Shown: positions 1-5,026, numbered from the stretch's first letter. The stretch: DNA of 5,026 nt from Thermaceae bacterium (GCA_027023115.1 JALVWZ010000012.1:1-5026); one strand, 5' to 3'. Translations and numbers: made by a program. Notes: generated by a model not told the origin, from the letters alone.

Positions 1-1
1 A

Positions 2-1264
2 ATGGAGTATCAACCGCTAACCCCCGAAACCCTGCTCGACTACCTGAAGAGCCGGCCCGCCCTGGCCGAGATAATGCCCCCCGACGAAACCTACGACGTC
101 AAGGAGGTGGGCGACGGCAACCTCAACCTGGTCTTCATCGTCCAGAGTAAGGAGAGCCCGGCCCACACCCTGGTGGTCAAGCAGGCTCTGCCCTACCTGC
201 GCGTGGTCGGCGAGGACTGGCCGCTAACCCGCGAGCGCGTGGTCTACGAGACCGAGGCCCTGCTCCTGCACAACAAGTACGCCCCAGGGCTGGCGCCGCA
301 GGTATACGACCACGACTACGAGATGTCCACGCTGATGATGGAGAACCTGAACCATCACGAGATCATGCGCAAACCGCTGGTGCGGCGGGTCAAGTTCCCC
401 AAGTTCGCCGACCACATCTCCACCTTCCTGGCTAACACCCTCTTCTACACCTCCGACCTCTACATGAAGGGCGAGGAGAAGAAGGCTCTGGTGGAGCGCT
501 TCATGAACCCCCACCTGCGCAAGCTGCAGGAAGACTTCGTCTACACCAACCCCTTCAAAGAGTCGCCCGAGAACAACTGGAACCCGCTGGTGGACGACCT
601 GGTGCAGGAAGTGCGGCGCGACAGCGACCTCAAGCGGCGCGTGGCCTGGCTCAAGGAAGGCTACATGAACCACGCCCAATCGCTGATTCACGCCGACCTG
701 CACACCGGTTCGATCATGCTCAACCAGGAGGAAACGCGGGTCATAGACCCCGAGTTCGCCTTCGTGGGGCCGGCGGGTTACGACGTGGCGGCGGTGCTGC
801 AGAACCTGATGCTCAACTACGCCTCCCACTACGCCCACACTCCCGACGCCGCCGCGCGTGCCGACTACCAGGCTTGGCTGCTGGAAACCATCAAGCAGAT
901 CTGGGAGCAGTTCGCCGCCAAGTTCGAAGCGCTCTGGGTGGAGCACGCCGAGGGCGACCTGATGCCCAAGGACTACTGGAACTTCCCCGGCGGTGAAGAG
1001 GCCTTCGCCGAGTTCCGCAAGGAGTACATCGCCGGTATCTTCCGCGACGTGGTGGGCATCGCCGGCACCAAGGCGCTGCGGCGGATGATGGGCATCGTCA
1101 GCGTCTGGGACATCTCCAGCATCGAAGACCCGGAAAAGCGGGCCGTGGCCGAGCGCTACGCCATCAACGTGGGCCGGCGCTGGATCAAGGAGATGGACGA
1201 GATCAAGAACATCGATCAGTTCCTAAACGTCATGCGGGAGGAGGCGGAAAAGGTAAATGTCTGA
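2..1264 (+). CDS. mtnK: S-methyl-5-thioribose kinase (MtnK-type sugar kinase)
   Basis: Predicted cytoplasmic kinase that phosphorylates the C1 hydroxyl of 5-methylthioribose (or a related 5-modified ribose) with ATP, the entry step of methylthioribose salvage. The 420-residue product has the aminoglycoside-phosphotransferase-like kinase fold. A glycine-rich nucleotide loop GDGNLN lies at residues 37-42, and the VVKQ lysine is at K60. The catalytic loop HADLHTGS (230-237) has the catalytic Asp at D232, and the metal-binding DPEF (249-252) replaces the usual DFG. The paired Arg at 360-361, in a segment like the substrate-binding region of Bacillus MtnK, is also kept. Bacillus subtilis MtnK is about 397 residues, so length is normal. 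The ATG is one base inside the window, so no SD can be seen. The N-terminus aligns well with known MtnK starts, making this start likely. Its 3' end overlaps the epimerase-like gene by 8 nt. An MtnA-type isomerase, the usual next enzyme, is not present in the window. A related sugar such as 5-deoxyribose cannot be excluded as substrate. Confidence 0.9.
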   Translation: MEYQPLTPETLLDYLKSRPALAEIMPPDETYDVKEVGDGNLNLVFIVQSKESPAHTLVVKQALPYLRVVGEDWPLTRERVVYETEALLLHNKYAPGLAPQVYDHDYEMSTLMMENLNHHEIMRKPLVRRVKFPKFADHISTFLANTLFYTSDLYMKGEEKKALVERFMNPHLRKLQEDFVYTNPFKESPENNWNPLVDDLVQEVRRDSDLKRRVAWLKEGYMNHAQSLIHADLHTGSIMLNQEETRVIDPEFAFVGPAGYDVAAVLQNLMLNYASHYAHTPDAAARADYQAWLLETIKQIWEQFAAKFEALWVEHAEGDLMPKDYWNFPGGEEAFAEFRKEYIAGIFRDVVGIAGTKALRRMMGIVSVWDISSIEDPEKRAVAERYAINVGRRWIKEMDEIKNIDQFLNVMREEAEKVNV

Positions 1265-1919
1265 GACCCTTCTTTCGGTGGGCGTTCTTGCGGCCGACCT
1301 GGGCCGGCTGGCCGAGGAGCTGGCGCGGCTCGAGGAAGCCGGCGCCGACTGGATCCACCTGGACGTCATGGACGGCTGCTTCGCGCCGCCCATCCTCGGC
1401 GACGTCGCCCTCTTCAAGGCGGTTCGCCGCCTCACCAGGCTGCCGCTGGACGTCCACCTAATGGTCCAGAACCCGGAGCTCAAGGTGGCCCAGTTCGAAG
1501 GCGCCGACTGGATCACCGTCCACGCCGAGGCCGGCCCGCACGTTCACCGGGCCGTCGCCGAGGCGAAGCGCGTAGGCGCCAAGGCCGGCGTGGCTCTCAA
1601 CCCGGGCACCCACCTGAGCGGCGCCATGGGCGTCATCCGCGAGGTGGAGATGGTGCTACTGGTGGCGGTGGATCCGGGCTTTGCGGGAGCCCGCTTCGTG
1701 CCGGCCACCCTGGGCAAGGCCCGCAAGCTGCGCGAGAAGTTCGCGGAGCTGGGAATAGAGGGCGTCAAGTTGGCCATCGACGGCGGCATCAATCTCGAGA
1801 ACGCCGCCGCCGTGGGCGAGTTGGCGGACGTAGTGGTTTCGGGCTCGGCGGTCTTCAAGGGCGCCGGCCCCGAAGAAAACATCAAGGCTTTCAAAGCGGC
1901 CTTTGGCCGGAAAGGTTAG
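1257..1919 (+). CDS. Ribulose-phosphate 3-epimerase family protein, LsrE-like
   Basis: A 220-residue single-domain TIM barrel of the ribulose-phosphate 3-epimerase (RPE) superfamily, which epimerises C3 of a ketose phosphate using a divalent metal. The metal ligands and acid/base residues are present: H34 and D36 in HLDVMDG, H67 in DVHLMV and D175 in AIDGGI. SGSAVF (195-200) matches the C-terminal phosphate site. Several normally invariant substrate positions differ from housekeeping Rpe. The N-terminal PSILSAD motif reads VGVLAAD (8-14), losing both serines. The MSVNPGFGGQ motif reads VAVDPGFAGA, losing the active-site Met. The asparagine after the HFVP-type turn is Pro. An N-terminal LSVG-L-A pattern also occurs, as I recall it, in Salmonella LsrE, the Rpe paralogue of the lsr operon. 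Translation is probably coupled to the kinase gene (ATGTCTGA overlap), with GGAGGAGG about 12 nt upstream. The family call is firm. The substrate is not known, and it is probably not the pentose-phosphate Rpe. Confidence 0.85.
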   Translation: MSETLLSVGVLAADLGRLAEELARLEEAGADWIHLDVMDGCFAPPILGDVALFKAVRRLTRLPLDVHLMVQNPELKVAQFEGADWITVHAEAGPHVHRAVAEAKRVGAKAGVALNPGTHLSGAMGVIREVEMVLLVAVDPGFAGARFVPATLGKARKLREKFAELGIEGVKLAIDGGINLENAAAVGELADVVVSGSAVFKGAGPEENIKAFKAAFGRKG

Positions 1920-1925
1920 GGAGGT
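1919..1925 (+). promoter_or_regulatory. Ribosome binding site of the LsrF-like gene
   Basis: GGGAGGT lies 5 nt before the ATG at 1931 and begins on the last base of the preceding TAG stop codon. This fixes the start of the LsrF-like gene and indicates re-initiation or coupled translation after the epimerase-like gene. Confidence 0.8.
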
Positions 1926-1930
1926 AAGAG

Positions 1931-2737
1931 ATGAAACAGATACACATGGACTGGGGCATGGAGAACCGCTACAACAGCGTCTTCAACCCGAAGAGCGGAC
2001 GCACCATCTTCTTTGCGGTAGACCACGGTTACTTCATGGGCCCGACGACCGGCCTGGAGGACATGACCAAGGCCATTCACCCGGCCATCGACTACGCCGA
2101 CGCGCTGATGCTCACCCGCGGAGCCCTGCGCACCTCGGTGGACCCGAAGCTCAAGAAGCCCATCTCGCTGCGGGTTTCCAGCGGCACCAGCATCCTCAAC
2201 GATGACCTGCTGCACGAGGGCATCTCGGTGGGCATCGAGGAGGCCGTGCGCCTCAACGCCGCCTTCGTCGCCTTCTCGGTGATGGTCGGCACGCCCGAGA
2301 GCGAGCGCGACACCGTGCTTGAGTTCTCTCGCATGGTAGACGCCGCCGAGCGCTACGGCATCCCCACCCTGGGCGTGGTGGCCGTGGGCCGCGGCCTCAA
2401 CCGCGACGCCCGTTACCTCAGCCTGGCCACCCGTATGGTCGGCGAGCTGGGCGCGCGCCTGGTCAAGACCTACTACTGCGAGAACTTCGAGCGGGTGATC
2501 GACACCAGCCTGGTCCCGGTGGTCATCGCCGGCGGCAAGAAGATCCCCGAAAAAGACGCCTTGCAGATGGCGCGCGACGCCCTCGACGCCGGCGCGGTCG
2601 GTGTGGACATGGGCCGCAACGTCTTCCAGGCCGACAACCCGGTGGCCATGATGCAGGCCATCGCCAAGCTGGTCCACGAAGACGGCACGGTGGACGACGC
2701 CTACGCCTACTACCAGGAACTCAAGGACAAGGCCTAA
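1931..2737 (+). CDS. lsrF: LsrF-type class I aldolase / 3-hydroxy-5-phosphonooxypentane-2,4-dione thiolase
   Basis: A 268-residue TIM-barrel protein of the DeoC/FbaB/LacD class I aldolase family, closest in motif content to LsrF. In AI-2 processing LsrF transfers an acetyl group from 3-hydroxy-5-phosphonooxypentane-2,4-dione to CoA, giving DHAP and acetyl-CoA. Visible motifs, in order, are DWGM (7-10), FNPKSGR (18-24), DHGYFMGPTTGLE (31-43, with His32 equivalent to LsrF His58), EAVRLN (104-109), SLATR (164-168), the Schiff-base lysine K179 in VKTYY (equivalent to LsrF Lys203), AGGKK (200-204) and GVDMGRNVFQ (224-233). These match LsrF nearly word for word. The protein lacks the roughly 24-residue N-terminal extension of E. 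coli LsrF. The start is supported by the SD at 1919-1925. No lsrG or lsrK accompanies it. With an MtnK-type kinase in the same operon, it may instead act as an aldolase on a methylthioribulose-type or deoxyribulose-type 1-phosphate, again releasing DHAP. Family is certain; the actual reaction is inferred. Confidence 0.88.
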   Translation: MKQIHMDWGMENRYNSVFNPKSGRTIFFAVDHGYFMGPTTGLEDMTKAIHPAIDYADALMLTRGALRTSVDPKLKKPISLRVSSGTSILNDDLLHEGISVGIEEAVRLNAAFVAFSVMVGTPESERDTVLEFSRMVDAAERYGIPTLGVVAVGRGLNRDARYLSLATRMVGELGARLVKTYYCENFERVIDTSLVPVVIAGGKKIPEKDALQMARDALDAGAVGVDMGRNVFQADNPVAMMQAIAKLVHEDGTVDDAYAYYQELKDKA

Positions 2738-2746
2738 GGGCCACCC

Positions 2747-2779
2747 GCGCCGGGGGCCCCGCGCCCCCGGCCGCTTTTT
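2747..2779 (+). terminator. Intrinsic-terminator-like hairpin between lsrF-like and adh genes (possible attenuator)
   Basis: The arms 2749-2757 (GCCGGGGGC) and 2763-2771 (GCCCCCGGC) pair perfectly over 9 bp around a 5-nt loop. Two further G-C pairs are possible beyond a one-base bulge (2747-2748 with 2773-2774). A T5 run follows at 2775-2779, which is the form of a Rho-independent terminator for the + strand. The SD of the dehydrogenase gene starts directly after the T-run, so the structure sits inside the cluster. It may reduce, rather than abolish, downstream transcription. Confidence 0.7.
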
Positions 2780-2786
2780 AAGGAGG
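2780..2786 (+). promoter_or_regulatory. Ribosome binding site for GTG start of dehydrogenase
   Basis: AAGGAGG is a near-perfect SD placed 5 nt before the GTG at 2792. It supports GTG as initiator over the in-frame ATG three codons further on (2804), which would be too distant. It directly abuts the T-run of the upstream hairpin. Confidence 0.8.
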
Positions 2787-2791
2787 CCGCC

Positions 2792-3823
2792 GTGCGCGTA
2801 GCCATGTATTACAACAACCACGACGTGCGCCTGGAGGAGCAGCCGATTCCCGAAATCGGACCCGGCGAGGTGCTGATAAAGATCATCGCCAGCGGCATCT
2901 GCGGCTCCGACGTCATGGAGTGGTACCGCATCAAGAAGGCGCCGCTGGTGCTCGGTCACGAGATCGCCGGCGACATCGTGGCCGTGGGCGAGGGCGTTAC
3001 CGAGTTCCAGGTGGGCGACCGCGTTACCGCCACCCACCACGTCCCCTGCGGACGCTGCGAGTACTGCCAGCGCGGCCAGCACACGCTCTGCAGCCTGATT
3101 AGCAACACCAAGTACTACCCGGGCGGCTTTGCCGAGTACGTGCGGGTGCCGGCGATCAACGTCGAGACCCGGGGCGTGCTCAAGCTGCCCGACTCGGTCA
3201 GCTACGAAGAAGGCAGCTTTACCGAGCCGCTGGGCTGCGTGGTGCGCGGGCTCAGGGTAATGGACTTCGAACCGGCGCGCAGCGTGCTGGTGCTGGGCAG
3301 TGGCCTTTCCGGTCAGCTGGTGATCCGTACCGCCCGCGCCTACGGCGCCGGCAAGATAATAGCTACCGACATCAACGACTTCCGCCTCGAGATGGCCAAA
3401 AAGTCGGGCGCCGAGGTAGCCATCCACGCCACCCGCGAGGACGTGATCCAGCGCGTCCTGGAGGAGACGGGCGGCGAGGGTGTGGACTACGTGATTCCCA
3501 CCGCCGCCGCGCCGGTGCTCTTCGACCAGGCCATGCAAACCGTCCGTAAGGGCGGCACGGTGCTGCTCTACGGCATCATGGCGCCGGGCACCAAGGTGGA
3601 GTTCGACATCTTCCCCTTCTGGAAGAAGCAGGTCAAGCTCATCTCCACCTACGCCGCCGCCCCGCGCGACCTGGCCGAGGCGCTGGAGCTGATCCGCGCC
3701 GGGCGGGTGCCGGTGACCGACATGATCACCCACCGCCTGCCGCTGGCCGAAACGCAAAAGGGCTTCGAGCTGGTCGCCGCCGGTGGCGACTCGATGAAGG
3801 TAATCATCGAACCGCAGCGCTAG
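2792..3823 (+). CDS. Zinc-dependent medium-chain alcohol dehydrogenase
   Basis: A 343-residue MDR-superfamily dehydrogenase that interconverts an alcohol or polyol and the aldehyde or ketone, probably with NAD(H). The N-terminal GroES-like domain carries the catalytic zinc set: C37 in GICGSD, H56-E57 in GHE, and E145 in TEPLGC. The structural-zinc lobe has all four cysteines (C86, C89, C92, C100). The Rossmann domain follows with GSGLSG (169-174). An acidic residue ends the second strand (D193 in ATDIN), which usually favours NAD over NADP. The TEPLGC motif recalls sorbitol/threonine dehydrogenase-like and glutathione-independent groups, but the exact substrate cannot be read. The GTG start is set by the SD at 2780-2786. 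As last gene of the cluster, it could reduce the short aldehyde released by the aldolase (2-methylthioacetaldehyde or acetaldehyde if the DHAP-shunt model holds), or oxidise an incoming sugar alcohol. Transcription ends at the hairpin at 3848-3876. Confidence 0.87.
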   Translation: MRVAMYYNNHDVRLEEQPIPEIGPGEVLIKIIASGICGSDVMEWYRIKKAPLVLGHEIAGDIVAVGEGVTEFQVGDRVTATHHVPCGRCEYCQRGQHTLCSLISNTKYYPGGFAEYVRVPAINVETRGVLKLPDSVSYEEGSFTEPLGCVVRGLRVMDFEPARSVLVLGSGLSGQLVIRTARAYGAGKIIATDINDFRLEMAKKSGAEVAIHATREDVIQRVLEETGGEGVDYVIPTAAAPVLFDQAMQTVRKGGTVLLYGIMAPGTKVEFDIFPFWKKQVKLISTYAAAPRDLAEALELIRAGRVPVTDMITHRLPLAETQKGFELVAAGGDSMKVIIEPQR

Positions 3824-3847
3824 CCGCCGCGCCAGGTAAGGATAAAC

Positions 3848-3876
3848 AAAGGGCCGCCGGCAAGCCGGCGGCCCTT
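3848..3876. terminator. Shared bidirectional terminator hairpin between convergent genes
   Basis: A perfect 11-bp GC stem pairs 3851-3861 (GGGCCGCCGGC) with 3864-3874 around a 2-nt AA gap. Two A-T pairs extend it outward. Read on the - strand it is followed by TTTGTTTA, a good U-rich tail for the reductase gene that stops at 3891. On the + strand only TT follows, so it is weaker for the dehydrogenase operon. It lies in the 67-bp gap between converging stop codons. Confidence 0.8.
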
Positions 3877-3890
3877 CGACGTAACCGGGT

Positions 3891-4712
3891 TCAGAACTCT
3901 TCGATGTACAGCTCTCCCGGCTGCTTGCCTTTCTTCTTGCGGTAACCGGCGTTTTGCTCGAGCCAGGCGGCCACGTTCTCGACCATCTTGGGGTTGCCGC
4001 AAAGGTAGACGTGGGTCCGCTCGGGGTCCAGGGCCACGCCCGTTTCCTTCTCGATCACGCCCGCGGCCAGCATCTCCTCGATCCACATGCGTTTGCCGCT
4101 CCAGGTCTCGTCGGCGTCGGTCAGGGTCGGCAGGTAGTAGAAGTTGGGGAAGGCGCCGTTCAAAAACGAAAGCTCGCTGTAGTACCCCAGGTCGCGCTGG
4201 TGCGCCGCCCCCTGGACCACCACCATGCGGCTTTGCGGCCTTTCGGTCACGTGGGAGCGCAGAAAGCTGATGAACGGGGTAATGCCGGTGCCGGTGGCAA
4301 TCATCAGCACGTCCCGGTCGGCGGGGGCTTCGGAAAGGTTGAAGGCTCCCACGATCCGCTTGCCCACGAAGAGCCGGTCGCCCACGTCCAGGGCAAAGAG
4401 GCGCGGTGTGAGCTGGCCCGACTTGACCTGCGAAACGTAAAACTCGAACTCTCTGGTCTCGTGTCGCGCCGAGGCTATAGAGTAGGCCCGCTGAATCAGC
4501 TTGTCCGGCGCGGCCTTTTCGTACTCGGCGTCGGAGTTGGCCGAGCGCGGCTCCGCGCCCAGTAAACCCAGGGTGGTGTACTGGCCGGCCGCAAAGGTGG
4601 CCCGCGCCTCATTGGTAACCACCCGCAAAATCATCAGGTTGGGGGTCAGCATGACCTTGCTGACCACCTTGGCGTTGTATTTTTCCTGGCGTAACTGTTC
4701 TAGGTTTTCCAT
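3891..4712 (-). CDS. Ferredoxin/flavodoxin-NADP(+) reductase (FAD-dependent FNR family)
   Basis: A 273-residue soluble flavoenzyme that passes electrons between NADP(H) and ferredoxin or flavodoxin, typically supplying reduced ferredoxin or balancing NADPH. The N-terminal FAD-binding beta-barrel contains RAYSIAS (75-81), the RxYS isoalloxazine/phosphate motif. The C-terminal NADP domain has the pyrophosphate loop GTGITPFIS (141-149) and the nicotinamide-side YLCGNPKMV (236-244). This set and the length fit the bacterial Fpr-type FNR group. The C-terminus ends in Phe (EEF), with no long plant-type tail. An open frame continues upstream to 4913, but it runs through a tRNA gene. The ATG at 4712 follows GAAGAGG (4719-4725) with 6-nt spacing and begins where FNR homology starts, so it is the chosen start. 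It lies 52 nt downstream of tRNA-Gly on the same strand and may share its promoter. It is convergent with the kinase-dehydrogenase cluster and probably functionally unrelated to it. Confidence 0.9.
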   Translation of the reverse strand: MENLEQLRQEKYNAKVVSKVMLTPNLMILRVVTNEARATFAAGQYTTLGLLGAEPRSANSDAEYEKAAPDKLIQRAYSIASARHETREFEFYVSQVKSGQLTPRLFALDVGDRLFVGKRIVGAFNLSEAPADRDVLMIATGTGITPFISFLRSHVTERPQSRMVVVQGAAHQRDLGYYSELSFLNGAFPNFYYLPTLTDADETWSGKRMWIEEMLAAGVIEKETGVALDPERTHVYLCGNPKMVENVAAWLEQNAGYRKKKGKQPGELYIEEF

Positions 4713-4718
4713 GGCTTT

Positions 4719-4725
4719 CCTCTTC
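4719..4725 (-). promoter_or_regulatory. Ribosome binding site of the FNR gene
   Basis: On the - strand GAAGAGG precedes the ATG at 4712 by 6 nt. It settles the start inside a longer open frame that would otherwise extend through the tRNA. Confidence 0.6.
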
Positions 4726-4741
4726 GCCGCCGCAAAGGTTG

Positions 4742-4765
4742 AGCCCCCGTTTCCGGGGGCTTTTT
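4742..4765 (+). terminator. Hairpin between tRNA-Gly and FNR gene, T-run on the + strand
   Basis: The arms GCCCCCG (4743-4749) and CGGGGGC (4754-4760) form 7 bp with a TTTC loop, extended by an A-T pair. T5 follows at 4761-4765. As DNA this is a + strand intrinsic terminator. Read in the - direction of the flanking genes, the transcript carries CCA, four more As, then a stem with a GAAA tetraloop and no U-tail. It would therefore be a poor terminator for the tRNA transcript. Confidence 0.65.
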
Positions 4766-4840
4766 GGAGCGGGAGACGGGACTCGAACCCGCGACCCCAA
4801 CCTTGGCAAGGTTGTGCTCTACCAACTGAGCTACTCCCGC
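4765..4840 (-). tRNA. trnG: tRNA-Gly (anticodon GCC), CCA encoded
   Basis: The 76-nt - strand sequence folds as a complete cloverleaf. The 7-bp acceptor stem is GCGGGAG/CTCCCGC. The D-arm is GCTC-AGTTGGTA-GAGC. The anticodon stem CAACC/GGTTG encloses TTGCCAA, with anticodon GCC at 4805-4807. The variable loop has 5 nt, and the T-arm GCGGG-TTCGAGT-CCCGT has one G-U pair. The discriminator base is U, as usual for bacterial glycine tRNA, and the terminal CCA is genomically encoded. It reads GGC and GGU codons. It is transcribed from the promoter about 20 nt upstream of the mature 5' end. Confidence 0.97.
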
Positions 4841-4866
4841 GTGCTCCCAGGCGCTCAGCAAGGAAA

Positions 4867-4895
4867 ATAGTACTACAGGAGCCTTTTTTGTGCAA
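4867..4895 (-). promoter_or_regulatory. Sigma-70-type promoter of tRNA-Gly
   Basis: On the - strand TTGCAC (-35, 4890-4895) and TACTAT (-10, 4867-4872) are separated by exactly 17 nt that include an A6 run. Transcription would start near 4860, leaving a leader of about 20 nt before the mature tRNA. It is the only obvious promoter for the FNR gene in the window. Confidence 0.8.
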
Positions 4896-4900
4896 GCCGG

Positions 4901-5026
4901 TGTAATTGGCCACTACATCTGAGACTCCCCACCCTCGGGGACCAACTCCCCTTGCATCATAGCCAGGAACTCTAAAGGAGCCAGGCCATCCAGGGAGCGG
5001 TGGGGCCTTCGCCTGTTGTAGTAGTC
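4901..5026 (-). mobile_element. Right end of an IS3-family insertion sequence (partial)
   Basis: The end of an IS3-family transposase gene enters from the window edge and stops at 4913. Just beyond it, the + strand sequence starting TGTAATTGGCCACTAC at 4901 looks like an IS3-type terminal inverted repeat. These usually begin with TG and lie next to or overlap the transposase stop codon. The exact tip is inferred from one end only. The other end, the opposite repeat and the target duplication are outside the window. Confidence 0.65.
4913..5026 (-). CDS. IS3-family transposase (OrfB), C-terminal fragment
   Basis: This frame is too short to stand out as an ORF but is clear on inspection. The last 37 residues of the protein read from the window edge to a TAG at 4913-4915. 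The segment YNRRRPHRSLDGLAPLEF is the hallmark C-terminal motif of IS3-family DDE integrase-type transposases, usually seen as YN..RPH.SL....P.EF. The DDE catalytic residues lie upstream, outside the window, so intactness cannot be judged. A short Glu/Gly-rich tail follows the motif. The gene points toward tRNA-Gly and the FNR gene, so read-through from the element could reach them. Confidence 0.88.
   Translation of the reverse strand, partial: DYYNRRRPHRSLDGLAPLEFLAMMQGELVPEGGESQM

Noticed and set aside
224..946. 240-codon - strand open frame inside the kinase gene
   Set aside because: It is a reverse-frame shadow of the MtnK-type gene, with Val/His/Leu-rich low-complexity translation and no motifs.
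1903..2205. 100-codon + strand frame overlapping the start of the lsrF-like gene
   Set aside because: It is out of frame with the strongly conserved LsrF motifs, and its Arg/His/Gly/Pro-rich composition fits an alternate-frame artefact.
1916..3757. 613-codon open frame on the - strand across the lsrF-like and adh genes
   Set aside because: It is antisense to two genes with intact family motifs, has a His/Val/Gly/Ala/Arg-rich composition typical of a GC-rich reverse frame, and shows no recognisable domain.
3954..4565. 203-codon + strand open frame opposite the FNR gene
   Set aside because: It lies fully inside the coding sequence of a clear flavoreductase, has no SD-supported start and has no recognisable motif.
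4713..4913. N-terminal extension of the FNR frame up to 4913
   Set aside because: The extension is a translation of the tRNA-Gly gene and promoter region. FNR similarity and an SD-supported ATG begin at 4712.
1..5026. CRISPR array, toxin-antitoxin pair, phage genes or tandem repeats
   Set aside because: No regularly spaced repeats and no such proteins were seen. The window is almost fully explained by four metabolic genes, one reductase, one tRNA and an IS end.

Overview
The window is GC-rich bacterial DNA with compact, SD-led genes. Codon use, the protein types and the look of the proteins suggest a thermophilic or moderately thermophilic bacterium, perhaps a Deinococcota relative of the Oceanithermus/Marinithermus/Meiothermus type. 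That placement is an impression from sequence style, not a computed result.

Positions 2-3823 (+ strand) hold a four-gene catabolic cluster with tight spacing: a 5-methylthioribose kinase (MtnK), a ribulose-phosphate 3-epimerase-like protein resembling LsrE, a class I aldolase/thiolase closely resembling LsrF, and a zinc-dependent medium-chain alcohol dehydrogenase. The first two genes overlap by 8 nt and the third follows after 11 nt. The fourth is separated by a strong intrinsic-terminator-like hairpin. The mixture is the most interesting point. LsrE and LsrF normally belong to autoinducer-2 (AI-2) processing with an LsrK kinase, but here the kinase is of the methylthioribose type. The set could run a route of the general form sugar -> sugar phosphate -> aldolase cleavage to DHAP plus a short aldehyde (or acyl-CoA) -> alcohol. 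This resembles the DHAP shunt for 5-methylthioribose or 5-deoxyribose, but is built from Lsr-type parts. The substrate is not established by the sequence. Upstream genes such as a transporter or an MtnA isomerase would lie outside the window.

Positions 3848-3876 form a perfect GC-rich hairpin shared by the converging transcripts. Positions 3891-4712 (- strand) encode an FAD-containing ferredoxin/flavodoxin-NADP reductase. About 50 nt upstream of it, on the same strand, is tRNA-Gly(GCC) with an encoded CCA (4765-4840). A near-consensus sigma-70 type promoter (4867-4895) drives the tRNA and may also drive the reductase. Between tRNA and reductase is a hairpin whose T-run faces the + direction.

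Positions from about 4901 to the window edge are the right end of an IS3-family insertion sequence. The C-terminal 37 residues of its transposase read in from the edge on the - strand. The inferred element tip lies only about 5 bp from the -35 box of the tRNA promoter.
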